The notes beneath the pieces are model-generated. The model made no database searches. It saw only the letters and a program-made list of their open reading frames with translations, and was not told where the DNA came from. Of a stretch of 64,000 nucleotides of DNA, positions 42,345-51,238 are shown piece by piece. The translations under genes and the position numbers were made by a program. Within the stretch, counting starts at the first letter, position 1. Every line of letters begins with the position of its first letter. The DNA lies in contig NZ_JAJUWS010000018.1 in NCBI RefSeq assembly GCF_021390475.1, forward strand, positions 1 to 64,000, in the 5' to 3' direction. The stretch comes from Streptomyces sp. ST2-7A (GTDB lineage: Bacteria > Actinomycetota > Actinomycetes > Streptomycetales > Streptomycetaceae).

Positions 42345-43228
42345 CCCTTGAACGCTCCTTCCATGATGCCGGCGACCATGCGCCGGCCGACGAAGACGAA
42401 CAGCACCAGCAGCGGCAGGGTCGCGAGGAAGGACCCCGCCATGGCCAATCCCAGGTCGATGTCGTAGTTGTTCTGGAGGGCCTTGATGGCGATCTGAACG
42501 GTGAAGTTGTCGGGCGACTTCAGGACGACGAACGGCCACAGGAAGTCGTTCCAGGCGGTGACGTAGCTGAACAGGCCCAGGATGAACGCCGCGGGGCGGA
42601 CGATCGGGAAGGCGATGCGCCAGAAGATCTGCCAGGTGTTGGCGCCGTCGATCCGGGCGGCCTGCATCAGTTCGTCGCTCAACGTCACGGACAGGTGTTG
42701 CCGGATCCAGAAGATCCCGAAGGCGCTGACCAGCAGCAGCCCCGGCACGATCACCGCCTGAAGGCTGTCGACCCAGCCCAGTTCGGAGACGATCAGGTAC
42801 TGCGGGATGATCGCGAGCTGCATCGGCACGGTCATGGTGAGCACCAGCACCAGGAACAGTGCGTTGCGACCGCGGAAGTTCAGTTTGGCGAAGGCGAACC
42901 CGGCCAGCGAGCACATGACGGCGTGTCCGATGCCCACGCAGCCGGCCACGACCACGCTGTTGATCATGGACCGGAGGAACGGCACCGTGCTGAAGACCAG
43001 GTCGACGCGGTCGGGCAGGTTGCCACCGGGGATGACCGCCGGCGGCATCTGGTTGGCGGTGGCCGTGTCGGTGGAGGCGACGACGAACATCCAGTACAGC
43101 GGGAAGACGCAGACGAACGTCGCGAACACCAGCAGGGCGTAGGCCCACCAGGGGACCCGCCCCGGCGAACGGGGACGGCGTGCCGGTGGGGATCGGCGTG
43201 CCACCGGGGGCGTGGTGGTGGTCATCAT
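42341..43228 (-). CDS. sugar ABC transporter permease (MalG type)
   Basis: 295 residues, six hydrophobic segments. The cytoplasmic EAA loop is DELMQAARIDGANTWQIFWR, which docks with the ATPase. This is a CUT1 (carbohydrate uptake) permease. Its ATG 43228 overlaps the other permease's stop (ATGA). No ATPase gene lies in the operon; in Streptomyces the shared MsiK ATPase usually serves. Confidence 0.92.
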   Translation of the reverse strand: MMTTTTPPVARRSPPARRPRSPGRVPWWAYALLVFATFVCVFPLYWMFVVASTDTATANQMPPAVIPGGNLPDRVDLVFSTVPFLRSMINSVVVAGCVGIGHAVMCSLAGFAFAKLNFRGRNALFLVLVLTMTVPMQLAIIPQYLIVSELGWVDSLQAVIVPGLLLVSAFGIFWIRQHLSVTLSDELMQAARIDGANTWQIFWRIAFPIVRPAAFILGLFSYVTAWNDFLWPFVVLKSPDNFTVQIAIKALQNNYDIDLGLAMAGSFLATLPLLVLFVFVGRRMVAGIMEGAFKG

Positions 43229-44208
43229 CGCTCCGAGCGGATACGGGTGGACAGCAAGTAGTTGATCAGCGCGATGACGACGATCATGGCGAACAGTGCC
43301 ACGCCGATGGCCGCCGCGTAGCCGAACTCATAGCCTCCGAAGCCCTGTTCGTAGAGGAAGAGGGTCAGGGTCTGGCACTCCCGGGTCGGCCCGCAGGTGA
43401 GCGGGGTGGCTCTCCCGGCGAGCAGTGGCTCGGTGAAGATCTGCAGACCGCCGATCGTCGAGGTGACGACGGTGAAGATGATGATCGGCCGCAGCGAGGG
43501 GATCGTGATGTGCCAGAACTGCTTCACGCCTCCGGCGCCGTCGACGGCCGCGGCCTCGTAGGTCTCGCGGGGGATGGCCTGGAGCGAGGCCAGGTAGAGC
43601 AGGGTGGTGTAGCCGAACCAGCGCCAGGCGACCATGGTGGCGATCATCACGTGACTGGCGCCGGTCGACTGGAGGAAGTTGATCGGCCCGATCCCGACCA
43701 GGCCGAGCAACCAATTCAACAGACCGTAATCTCGATCGAACATCTGGGCGAAGACGATCGTCGTCGCGGCCACCGAGGTGATGTAGGGCACCAGCATCGT
43801 CATGCGGAAGAAGCCCGAGAAGCGCAGCCGTGCGTGGTTGAGCAGATGCGCCAGGAGCAGCGCGGCCAGCAGTTGGGGCACGGTGGACAGGAACCAGATG
43901 CTGAGCGTGTTGCGGGTGGCGTTCCAGAACCGCCCGTCCTCCCACAGGCGGGTGAAGTTGTCGAAGCCGATGAAGGTGCGGTCGCCGATGGGGTTCCAGT
44001 CGAACAGGGCGATGTAGAAGGTGAACAGCAGCGGGAAGAGACCGAACACCGCGAAGAGCAGGAAGAACGGCGCGATGTAGGTGTAGGGAGCGACCCGTTC
44101 GGCGAGCCGGTGCCGGACCGGCCTCGGCCGGTCCGCCCCCGCCGCGGCCCCTTTCGGGGCCGTCGGCGGGGCGGAGGGACGCGGCCCGGACAGGGTGCGT
44201 GTCCTCAC
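43225..44208 (-). CDS. sugar ABC transporter permease (MalF type)
   Basis: 327 residues. The N-terminal ~35 residues are cytoplasmic and Pro/Arg-rich, then six spans. The EAA loop is RETYEAAAVDGAGGVKQFWH. It starts 7 bases after the binding-protein stop and overlaps the second permease. It forms the membrane pore with that permease. Confidence 0.92.
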   Translation of the reverse strand: MRTRTLSGPRPSAPPTAPKGAAAGADRPRPVRHRLAERVAPYTYIAPFFLLFAVFGLFPLLFTFYIALFDWNPIGDRTFIGFDNFTRLWEDGRFWNATRNTLSIWFLSTVPQLLAALLLAHLLNHARLRFSGFFRMTMLVPYITSVAATTIVFAQMFDRDYGLLNWLLGLVGIGPINFLQSTGASHVMIATMVAWRWFGYTTLLYLASLQAIPRETYEAAAVDGAGGVKQFWHITIPSLRPIIIFTVVTSTIGGLQIFTEPLLAGRATPLTCGPTRECQTLTLFLYEQGFGGYEFGYAAAIGVALFAMIVVIALINYLLSTRIRSER

Positions 44209-44215
44209 GGGTTCC

Positions 44216-45490
44216 TCACTGCCCGATGGCGGTGCGGATGTTGGCCAGGGCCGTGTCCCAGGCCTCGTCGGGGTCGGCGCCCCCCTGTTCGACGGCGGTG
44301 AGGGCGTTGAGGAACTCGTTGCCTATGGTGGCGCTGTCCGGACCGATCAGGAACGGCTCCAGCCCCAGCAGCGAGTCGGTGTAGATGGTGCCGATCGGCG
44401 CGTCGGAGAAGAACGGGTCGGTGCTCGCGGTCAGATCCTCGTCGTCGTAGACCTCGGGGGTGGTGGGCAGGGCCCCTGAGTCGAGGAAGTGCTCCAACTG
44501 CCCCCGGGGCGACTGCATTTCACTGATGTAGCCCCAGGCGGCCTCGGGGTTGGCGGCCTTCGCCGGGATCGCGAGGTAGCTGCCGCCCCAGTTGCCGGCG
44601 CCGCCGGGGATGGTGGCGACGTCCCAGTCGCCCTCGGTGTCCGGCGCGTTGCTGCGGATGCTGTTGAGCATCCAGGAGGGGGCGGCCACCACCGCGTAGG
44701 CGCCCTGCTGCATCCCGGCGCTCCAGCCCTCGGTGAACGATGCCTGCCCGGCGGAGATGTCGGCGGCGATGGCGTCGAGCGCCAGGTCGAAGGCGTCCCT
44801 GACCTCCTGGTTGTCGGAGTGGATCAGCTCGCCGTCGGCGTCGTAGTACTTCTGCGACACCTGGTTGACGGCCTGGTAGAAGACGCTGGTGGGGGCGTTG
44901 TCGATGAACGCGTTGCCGGTGGCCTCGGTGTACTGCCGGCCCACCTCGATGAAGTCCTCCCAGGTCGGCCACAGCGCGCCGACCTCGTCCCGGTCGGTCG
45001 GCAGGCCGGCCTCGGCGAACAGGTCGGTGCGGTAGGCGACGGCCATGCCGCCGACATCGGTGGGGATGCCGATGATCGAGCCGTCCCGGGCGACGCTCTG
45101 GTTGATCACCCAGTCCAGGTAGTCGTCCTTCATCTCCTCGGCGCCGAACTCCCGCAGGTCGTGGAAGTTCTGTGGCTGCTCCACGAACTTCGGCAGGTCA
45201 TCGCCCTGGATCAGAACGAGGTCGGGAACCTTGCCGCCGGCCAGCGCGGTGGTCAGTGCCTGGGCGGTCTCCTGGGTGGTGCCGACCTCGGTCAGCTTCA
45301 CCGTGATCCCGGGATTGGCCTCCTCGTACTTCTCGACAGCGGCCTTCTGGTTGATGCCGGAGAACGACCAGAACTCGAACGAGTTGCCGTCGCCGCTACC
45401 CGAACTGCCGGAACATCCGGCGGCAGCGAGGCCGAGTGTCGCGGCGAGGACCACCGCTGCGACACGTTTGCGGGAGAAGCTCTTGATCAT
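44216..45490 (-). CDS. sugar ABC transporter substrate-binding lipoprotein
   Basis: 424 residues. Signal peptide with lipobox LAAAGC (MIKSFSRKRVAAVVLAATLG, then AAAGCSGSS). The mature part is a family 1 solute-binding protein (SFEFWSFSGINQKAAVEKYE; YAVVAAPSWMLNS). I chose ATG 45490, preceded by AAGGGC, because the signal peptide starts there. It binds the imported sugar outside the membrane; the identity is unknown, but ThuA and Gfo/Idh downstream suggest a disaccharide or polyol. First gene of the operon, divergent from lacI. Confidence 0.92.
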   Translation of the reverse strand: MIKSFSRKRVAAVVLAATLGLAAAGCSGSSGSGDGNSFEFWSFSGINQKAAVEKYEEANPGITVKLTEVGTTQETAQALTTALAGGKVPDLVLIQGDDLPKFVEQPQNFHDLREFGAEEMKDDYLDWVINQSVARDGSIIGIPTDVGGMAVAYRTDLFAEAGLPTDRDEVGALWPTWEDFIEVGRQYTEATGNAFIDNAPTSVFYQAVNQVSQKYYDADGELIHSDNQEVRDAFDLALDAIAADISAGQASFTEGWSAGMQQGAYAVVAAPSWMLNSIRSNAPDTEGDWDVATIPGGAGNWGGSYLAIPAKAANPEAAWGYISEMQSPRGQLEHFLDSGALPTTPEVYDDEDLTASTDPFFSDAPIGTIYTDSLLGLEPFLIGPDSATIGNEFLNALTAVEQGGADPDEAWDTALANIRTAIGQ

Positions 45491-45858
45491 CGGAGCGCCC
45501 TTGTCTACGAAAATTTCCGGAGCAACCACGAAACAATCACGTGGGCGGAGACGCTAGAAACGTTCGTCACCCCCGTCAAGGGGTGCGTCACGATGTCACA
45601 GTGTGATAACACGATCTCGATGGGTGCATCGAAGTGCGCTCGCGAAGTGGGATCGACCCCTCTCCCGGCACTTCCACCCCGGTGGTTCGGGGGTGTGATG
45701 GTCTTGAGGCGGTTTCAGATTTTCGGTGAAATCCTGAAACTTTCCTTGCCGTCGGAGTGGTGCGGCGAGTAGGGAAGGGGGTGGGGATCGACCTCCGGAA
45801 GGGCGCCTATCGGTATATTTTTACTCAAAAGGGACGAATATCCGCGTTATAGTGCCCT
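45491..45858. promoter_or_regulatory. divergent control region of sugar operon and lacI
   Basis: 368 bases, noticeably AT-richer than the surroundings, with several symmetric elements. These are an AACGTT core at 45559-45564 (LacI-type candidate), CACCCC/GGGGTG arms at 45568-45585, TCACAGTGTGA at 45596-45606, a GTTTCAG...CTGAAAC hairpin at 45711-45742, and a -10-like TATAGT at 45848-45853. Which one the LacI protein binds cannot be told from sequence. Confidence 0.6.
45848..45853 (+). promoter_or_regulatory. -10 box for leaderless lacI mRNA
   Basis: TATAGT ends 5 bases before the ATG at 45859, so transcription should start at or next to the A of ATG. There is no Shine-Dalgarno sequence. This fits leaderless translation. 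Confidence 0.65.
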
Positions 45859-46908
45859 ATGACCTCTGCCCACAACAGCGCTGAGGGTGACGAAGCTCCC
45901 GGCGGGCCAACGACTCTCGCGGAGATCGCCAAGCGCACCGGCGTCTCGGTCGCCACGGTGTCCAAGGTCGTCAACGGGCGGGACAACATCGCTCCCGGGA
46001 CCCGGGAACTCGTCGAGGGCGCCATTCGCCGCCACGGCTACCGGCGGCAGAGGCGCGGCGGCGGCCCGGCCCCGCTGCTGGAGCTCGTCTTCCACGAGCT
46101 GAACGGCCTGTACGGGGTCGAGATCTTCCACGGGGTCCAGCGGGTCGCCCGGGACAACGGCCTGGCCGTGGTGGTCACCGAGCTGCAGGGCCGTCAGGTG
46201 CCGGGCCGGGACTGGGTCGAGGACGTTCTGGCCCGCCGCTCCACGGGCGTCATCACCGTGTGCTCCGGCCTCACCGAGGACCAGAACCACCAGTTGCGCA
46301 GCCGCGGCATCCCCTATGTGCTCGTCGATCCCACCGGCGAACCCGGCCATGACGCCGCCTCGGTCGGCGCGGGCAATTGGAACGGAGGGCTGTCGGCCAC
46401 CCGACACCTGATCGAACTCGGGCACCGCCGCATCGCCGTGATCACCGGCGCGGAAGGAGTGCTCGCCGCCCGTGCCCGACTCGACGGCTACCGCGCAGCC
46501 CTGGACATGGCGGGCATCCGCTCCGACCCCGACCTGATCCGCATCGGCAACTTCCAGATCGCCGACGGCCTCGCCCACACCCGTCGACTGCTGCGCCTGC
46601 CCGACCCGCCCACCGCCGTCTTCGCCTCCAACGACCACGAGGCCATCGGCGTGTACCAGGCCGCCGCCGAGGCCGGGGTGCGCATTCCCCGGGATCTCAG
46701 TGTCGTCGGCTTCGACGACCTGCCCACCGCCGAGTGGATCGTTCCGGCCCTCACCACCGTCCGCCAGCCGCTCCGCGAGATGGGCGGCCAGGCCACGACG
46801 ATGCTGCTCATCCTGGCCCGTGGTGAACCCCTGCCGGTGGACCGCCTGGAACTCTCCACCCGGCTCGTCGTGCGCGACAGCACCGCGCCCCCCGCCCCCC
46901 GGCGGTGA
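45859..46908 (+). CDS. LacI-family regulator of the sugar operon
   Basis: 349 residues. The N-terminal HTH is TLAEIAKRTGVSVATVSKVV and the hinge NGRDNIAPGTRELVEGAI. The periplasmic-binding-protein-like domain ends with VVGFDDLPTAEWIVPALTTV and QPLREMGGQA. It is divergent from the sugar ABC operon and presumably represses it until the sugar binds. The start is ATG 45859 with a -10 box only 5 bases upstream. Part of this N-terminus also reads as open frame on the other strand; that is shadow. Confidence 0.92.
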   Translation: MTSAHNSAEGDEAPGGPTTLAEIAKRTGVSVATVSKVVNGRDNIAPGTRELVEGAIRRHGYRRQRRGGGPAPLLELVFHELNGLYGVEIFHGVQRVARDNGLAVVVTELQGRQVPGRDWVEDVLARRSTGVITVCSGLTEDQNHQLRSRGIPYVLVDPTGEPGHDAASVGAGNWNGGLSATRHLIELGHRRIAVITGAEGVLAARARLDGYRAALDMAGIRSDPDLIRIGNFQIADGLAHTRRLLRLPDPPTAVFASNDHEAIGVYQAAAEAGVRIPRDLSVVGFDDLPTAEWIVPALTTVRQPLREMGGQATTMLLILARGEPLPVDRLELSTRLVVRDSTAPPAPRR

Positions 46909-47225
46909 CCGAGGGCCCGCCCTCCCGCGTGACGGCGAACCCCCGATCCGGATCCCACCGGAGCGGGGTCTGCGCGCCACCGACCCGGTCGGCCGCCGCG
47001 ACGACCGGGGGTGTCCGAGGAGGGACGAGCGCTGCGGCTTCGGACACCGGGCTCCGGGGCCACGATTCCCTCTTGTCGTCCGGGGACGCGGTGTGGGAGG
47101 GCGTCCCGCCCTTTGTTCCGGTCTTCGTATCCGTTGCCGACCGTCATCGGCCATGCGGTTGGCCGCGCAGGACCGGCGAGCGTCCGTGGAAACGGGGAAG
47201 ACCCCGGCTCGCCCGGGGTCTTCGG
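46909..47225. other. intergenic region before tRNA-Leu
   Basis: Contains the hairpin at 47197-47223. The long open frame here is not convincing as a gene. Confidence 0.5.
47197..47223. terminator. bidirectional terminator (tRNA-Leu / lacI)
   Basis: An 11-bp perfect stem GAAGACCCCGG (47197-47207) with 47213-47223 and a CTCGC loop. It lies directly beyond the 3' end of the minus-strand tRNA and in the path of readthrough from lacI. Confidence 0.8.
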
Positions 47226-47313
47226 TGGTGTCCGAGGGGGGACTTGAACCCCCACGCCCGATAAAGGGCACTAGCACCTCAAGCTAGCGCGTCTGCCATT
47301 CCGCCACCCGGAC
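47226..47313 (-). tRNA. tRNA-Leu (anticodon GAG)
   Basis: An 88-base tRNA gene including an encoded CCA (47226-47228). The acceptor GTCCGGG (5') pairs with CTCGGAC (3'). The D-arm is GCGGAATGGCAGACGC, the anticodon loop CTTGAGG gives GAG, there is a long variable arm typical of Leu, and the T-arm is GGGGGTTCAAGTCCCCC. It reads CTC/CTT leucine codons. tRNA-Leu genes are common phage attachment sites, but no integrase is visible here. Confidence 0.96.
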
Positions 47314-47394
47314 AGGTGTTCCGCCCGCGACCCGGCGGTACTCCGCGCGGTGCCGTGGCGACGTGTTCACCATACCAAGTTCCGAGAGGTGCTC

Positions 47395-48012
47395 TCATCC
47401 CTGTTCCCGCCGGTCGGCGCCGGGGGCGAGCACTCCGTGCTCCAGGGTGCCGATCACCAGCTCCACGGCCCGTTGCCTGGCCGTCACACCCTCCTGTACG
47501 GCCTCCCAGCCGGCCGAGAGCAGATACCACAGGCAGCGCACGAACCAGTCGGCGTCCACACCCGGTGCGATGGTCCCCTCCCGCTGTCCGCGTACGAAGA
47601 GCGCGCCGACGGGGGCGTGGATCCGCTCCCAGCGGTCGTCGTCCCACCCCTCCTCCTCGGGTCGGCCCTCGGCGAACAGCAGGTTCATCACCGGCCCCAG
47701 GTCGAACATCGCCCGCACCAGGCGGCGCAACGCCTCCACCGGGGTTCCCCGTTCGGGCTCGGCGTCCGCGAAGGCGCGGGCGGTCAACTCGAACGCCTCC
47801 TCGCCGAGCGCCCGCAGCAGCGCCGGGCGGTCGGCGTAGTAACGGTGCAGGGTGCTGCGTCCCACGCCCGCGAGCCGGGCGATCTCGGACAGCGGCGCGG
47901 CGCGGTCGGCGGTCCAGGCCGTCACGGCGGCGTCCAGGATCGCGCGGCGGGTGCGTTCCGTGGTGCCGGGTGTCCGTGTGGTCCCGGCGCCGGGCAGAGG
48001 GCTCTCCGACAT
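47395..48012 (-). CDS. TetR-family regulator
   Basis: 205 residues. The HTH is PLSEIARLAGVGRSTLHRYY. The C-terminal domain includes FDLGPVMNLLFAEGRPEEEG. It is divergent from the PH-domain genes. The perfect palindrome TGGGACAC-T-GTGTCCCA at 48061-48077 overlaps the start of the neighbour and is its most likely operator. A TTATCC-type AT-rich patch precedes the ATG. Confidence 0.87.
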   Translation of the reverse strand: MSESPLPGAGTTRTPGTTERTRRAILDAAVTAWTADRAAPLSEIARLAGVGRSTLHRYYADRPALLRALGEEAFELTARAFADAEPERGTPVEALRRLVRAMFDLGPVMNLLFAEGRPEEEGWDDDRWERIHAPVGALFVRGQREGTIAPGVDADWFVRCLWYLLSAGWEAVQEGVTARQRAVELVIGTLEHGVLAPGADRREQG

Positions 48013-48060
48013 GGGGAAAGGATAAGCCGCGTATTACTGTGGAACATGCACAACCCGCTG

Positions 48061-48077
48061 TGGGACACTGTGTCCCA
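48061..48077. promoter_or_regulatory. TetR-type operator overlapping a start codon
   Basis: The 17-bp perfect palindrome TGGGACAC-T-GTGTCCCA; its last base is the A of the PH-domain gene's ATG. Binding there would block initiation directly. Confidence 0.75.
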
Positions 48078-48613
48078 TGAATGAGCCGGTGACTGTTCCC
48101 GACGGATCCACGGGGGGATCCGGGGCACCGATGGTGCTGCGGCCACCCCACCACCGCGTGCTGCGGCGCGCCGTCCCCTGGTGGATCCTGCGTTCCCTGG
48201 CGGGGTTTCTCCCCCTGATCGGCGGCGCGACGCTGCTGTACGCGCTGTGGGAGGGCGGTCGGGTGTGGAGCGGCCCGCTGTTGATCGGCCTGGTCGTGCT
48301 CTGCCTGCTGCGTACCGCCGTCGTCCCCTCCTGGCGGTACGCGGTGCACCGTTGGGAGATCGCCGAGGAGGCCGTCTACGCGGCGAGCGGCTGGTTCGTG
48401 CGCGAGTGGCGGATCGCCCCCATCTCCCGCATCCAGACCGTGGACACCTCGCGCGGCCCGCTGGAACAACTGATGGGGCTGAGCACACTGGTGGTCACCA
48501 CGGCCTCCTCCAGCGGCGCCGTGCGCATTCCCGGCCTCGACCCGGAGGTGGCGCGGGAGGCCGCCGACCGACTGACCGAGATCACCCGCCGCACCCCCGG
48601 GGACGCGACGTGA
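48077..48613 (+). CDS. PH domain-containing membrane protein (YdbS-like)
   Basis: 178 residues. Two adjacent hydrophobic segments (about 38-80) precede a bacterial PH (bPH2) domain with the pattern RYAVHRWEIAEEAVYAASGW and ISRIQTVDTSRGPLEQLMGL. The function of YdbS-type proteins is not settled; in Bacillus YdbS/YdbT affect resistance to some antimicrobial peptides. Its stop overlaps the next gene's GTG (GTGA). No Shine-Dalgarno is seen, so it may be leaderless. Confidence 0.85.
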   Translation: MNEPVTVPDGSTGGSGAPMVLRPPHHRVLRRAVPWWILRSLAGFLPLIGGATLLYALWEGGRVWSGPLLIGLVVLCLLRTAVVPSWRYAVHRWEIAEEAVYAASGWFVREWRIAPISRIQTVDTSRGPLEQLMGLSTLVVTTASSSGAVRIPGLDPEVAREAADRLTEITRRTPGDAT

Positions 48614-50706
48614 GCGCCGCGCCGGAGCCGGGCACCGGCCCCGCCTCGACCGGCGACCCCGCCGCCCCGCCGGGCCCCGTCGCCGGGAACCGGCCGGTGG
48701 ACGCCGCGGTGGGAGTTGACCGGGGGAAGGCCGCGCCGGCGGGGCGGGAGGCCGGTCCACGGATACCTTCCCCCATGGCCCCCATGGCCCCCACGGCCCC
48801 GACGGGCGATGAGCCCGGCACCGTCGGTGGCTCGACGCCGGGGGAGGAGGGCGTGCCCGCCGCCCGTCGGGGCGACGCCCCGGGGGCCGACACCGCGCCC
48901 GCCGCGCCCGGCGGGTCCGGGAACGGAACGGGCGCCTCGACCACCCGAAGCACTCCGGTCGAGGAGATCGAGAAGGCCGAGAAGGCCGGCAGGGTCGACG
49001 AGGGGGCCCCCGACGTCGCCCGCGCGCCGATGGAGGAGGACCCCGCCGGGTCCGAACCGGAGGTCGTGCACGAGGGGGCCGAGCCCGCCGCCGGGGAGGA
49101 CCCCGACCTGCCGCCCTGGCAGCGGCTCAACCCGCGCATGATCCTCGCCGACGCGCTCCGCGTGCTGTTCTCCCTCGCGCCCGGCATCGTCGCCCTGCTG
49201 ATCGTCCGCGTCGAGCCGACCCCGGGCGTGCTGTGGCCGCTGGGGTTCATCGCGGTCTGGGGCGCGATCGGCGCCGCGGCCGATGTCCTGCGCTGGATCA
49301 CCACCCGTTACCGCGTCACGGACACCTACGTCGAGCGCCGCACCGGCCTGTTCGTGCGCACCTACCGCTCGATCCGCCGTGACCGGATCCGCAGCGTGGA
49401 CGCCGACGCCCGCCTGCTGCGCCGGTTGGCCGGACTGCGCCGGGTGCGCATCGGCGCCGGGCAGTCGAGCATGGCGATGGAGTCGGCCCTGGTGCTGGAC
49501 GCGGTCTCCCGTGAGGACGCCCTGCGGCTGCGCGGGCGCCTGCTGGAACACCGTTCCGTCGACCTCGCCGCCGGCGGGACCGGGGAGGGCGACGGCACGC
49601 GGGACACCGCCGCCGGTGAGGTGTACGCCGAGCTGCGGCCCTGGTGGGTGCTGTACAACATGGCGAACGTGTGGGCCTTCTTCATGGCCGCCGGTCTGCT
49701 GTGGGGCACGTACTGGATGCTGACGATCTTCGGCCTCGACCCCGCCGGGTGGATCGCCTCGTGGATCGAACGGGCCGGTTTCGGCACTGCCGCCACCGTC
49801 GTCCTCGCCCTCGTCGCCGTATGGCTGCTGGGTGTCGCGGGCCTGGCCGTCAACTTCTTCAACGAGTACGCCGGCTTCCGGTTGGAGCGGGTGCCCGGCG
49901 AGAACGGCACCGTCCTGCGCACCACGCACGGCCTGCTGCGCACCCGGGAGGTCAACCGCGACGACCACCGCCTGCGTGGCATCACCCTCTCCGAACCACT
50001 GCCCTGGCGGTGGATGCACAGCACCGAGGTCCACGTCATCACCACCGGACTGTCGATGTGGAGTGCCGCCGCCACGATCCTGCCGAGGGTGCCGAAGCCC
50101 ACCGCCTCCCGAGTCGCCGACGCCGTGCTGGCCACCCCGGAGGACCCGCTGCGGGCGCCGTTGACGCGGCATCCGCGCGCCGCCCTGCGCCGTCGGTTGG
50201 GCTGGGCGCTGGGGATCACGGCGATCCTCACCGGCGCGGCGGCCTGGCTGATCGTCGGCACGGGCTGGTCGGCCGCCGTGTGGTGGGTCACCGGCGCGGT
50301 GGTCCTGCCGATCGCCACGGGGCTCGCCGTCGCCGGACACCTCGCCCTCGGACACGCCGTCACGTCCTCCCATCTGGTGTCCCGGTACGGCGCCACGAAC
50401 CGGCACACCTCCGCCCTGCGGATCGGTGCCGTCAGCGGGGTGCGGATCCGGCAGTCACTGTTGCAGCGGAGACTGGGCCTGGCCACCGTGGAGTTCACCA
50501 CCGCGGCGGGATGGGGGCGCTACCCGGTGGTGGACATGGCGGCGGAGCGCGCGGCCGACCTCGCCGCGCTCGCCCTGCCCGAACAGGTGGAGCGGTTCCG
50601 CGCCGAGCGGGCGACCGGCCCCGGACCGGTCGCCCGCCGGGTCGGGGCCGGGAAGGAAGTCGGGGACGGCGGAGCACCGGGGGCCGGGACGTCGAACGTC
50701 CGGTGA
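48610..50706 (+). CDS. PH domain-containing membrane protein (YdbT-like)
   Basis: 698 residues. A long, low-complexity Ala/Pro/Gly/Glu N-terminus (about 1-170) is probably disordered. Then come three bPH2 modules alternating with membrane pairs: RYRVTDTYVERRTGLFVRTY with IRSVDADARLLRRLAGLRRV, a middle module, and TSSHLVSRYGATNRHTSALR near the end. GTG 48610 overlaps the preceding stop. It is the usual partner of the YdbS-like protein. The N-terminal extension is much longer than in Bacillus YdbT. Confidence 0.85.
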   Translation: MSAAPEPGTGPASTGDPAAPPGPVAGNRPVDAAVGVDRGKAAPAGREAGPRIPSPMAPMAPTAPTGDEPGTVGGSTPGEEGVPAARRGDAPGADTAPAAPGGSGNGTGASTTRSTPVEEIEKAEKAGRVDEGAPDVARAPMEEDPAGSEPEVVHEGAEPAAGEDPDLPPWQRLNPRMILADALRVLFSLAPGIVALLIVRVEPTPGVLWPLGFIAVWGAIGAAADVLRWITTRYRVTDTYVERRTGLFVRTYRSIRRDRIRSVDADARLLRRLAGLRRVRIGAGQSSMAMESALVLDAVSREDALRLRGRLLEHRSVDLAAGGTGEGDGTRDTAAGEVYAELRPWWVLYNMANVWAFFMAAGLLWGTYWMLTIFGLDPAGWIASWIERAGFGTAATVVLALVAVWLLGVAGLAVNFFNEYAGFRLERVPGENGTVLRTTHGLLRTREVNRDDHRLRGITLSEPLPWRWMHSTEVHVITTGLSMWSAAATILPRVPKPTASRVADAVLATPEDPLRAPLTRHPRAALRRRLGWALGITAILTGAAAWLIVGTGWSAAVWWVTGAVVLPIATGLAVAGHLALGHAVTSSHLVSRYGATNRHTSALRIGAVSGVRIRQSLLQRRLGLATVEFTTAAGWGRYPVVDMAAERAADLAALALPEQVERFRAERATGPGPVARRVGAGKEVGDGGAPGAGTSNVR

Positions 50707-51238
50707 CGCCGCCCCATCGGTGAATTCCAGGGTGCGTCGGGGCGATGAGGCGGAACCTCCGGCGGTTGTCCGTCCCGTGAGGGGCCGGGGTGGACGGGGC
50801 GCGAGACGGTACCGCCGGTCGGGGCGCCGGCACGTGCCGACCCGCACGTGCCGACCGGCACCCCGGCGGGCGCCGGGACCGACCGCCCCGGGCCGCTTTC
50901 CGAGAAGGTGCCGCACGCCCCGGCGACCCGTCTGCCCGCCCCCCGCCGGGGCTCCGGCGCAGGTTTTCGGAACCGAACGCCCGCCCGCCGGCGTGTTTCA
51001 ATCCGTATGCCATACTCATCGCGCTTCGCGCGGCGGACACGGCGGGGGCACATCGGATCCACACCGCGCCCACGGGGGTTCGACCATTCCCCGTGGCCCG
51101 TGGCGACCGGGATTCGTCCGCCCCGGCATCCGTGACCCGCCGGCGCGGCGGTGCGCACCGGGCGCCCGACGCCCGGATCGGCATCGACGGTACGACAGCG
51201 AGCACGCGAACACGCGGGGAATCCGGGGGACGCATCAC
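50707..51238. other. intergenic region before DUF4178 cluster
   Basis: 532 bases. It contains GCACGTGCCGACC directly repeated near 50830-50855 (with GGCACGTGCC palindromes) and an AT-richer patch near 50995-51020 that may be the promoter of the downstream cluster. No gene is seen. Confidence 0.5.

Noticed and set aside
46905..47264. Open frame after lacI
   Set aside because: It runs into the tRNA gene, lacks a ribosome-binding site and has no protein-like features.
47226..47313. tRNA-Leu as an integration (att) site
   Set aside because: No integrase, direct repeat of the tRNA 3' end or mobile genes are visible on either side in the window.
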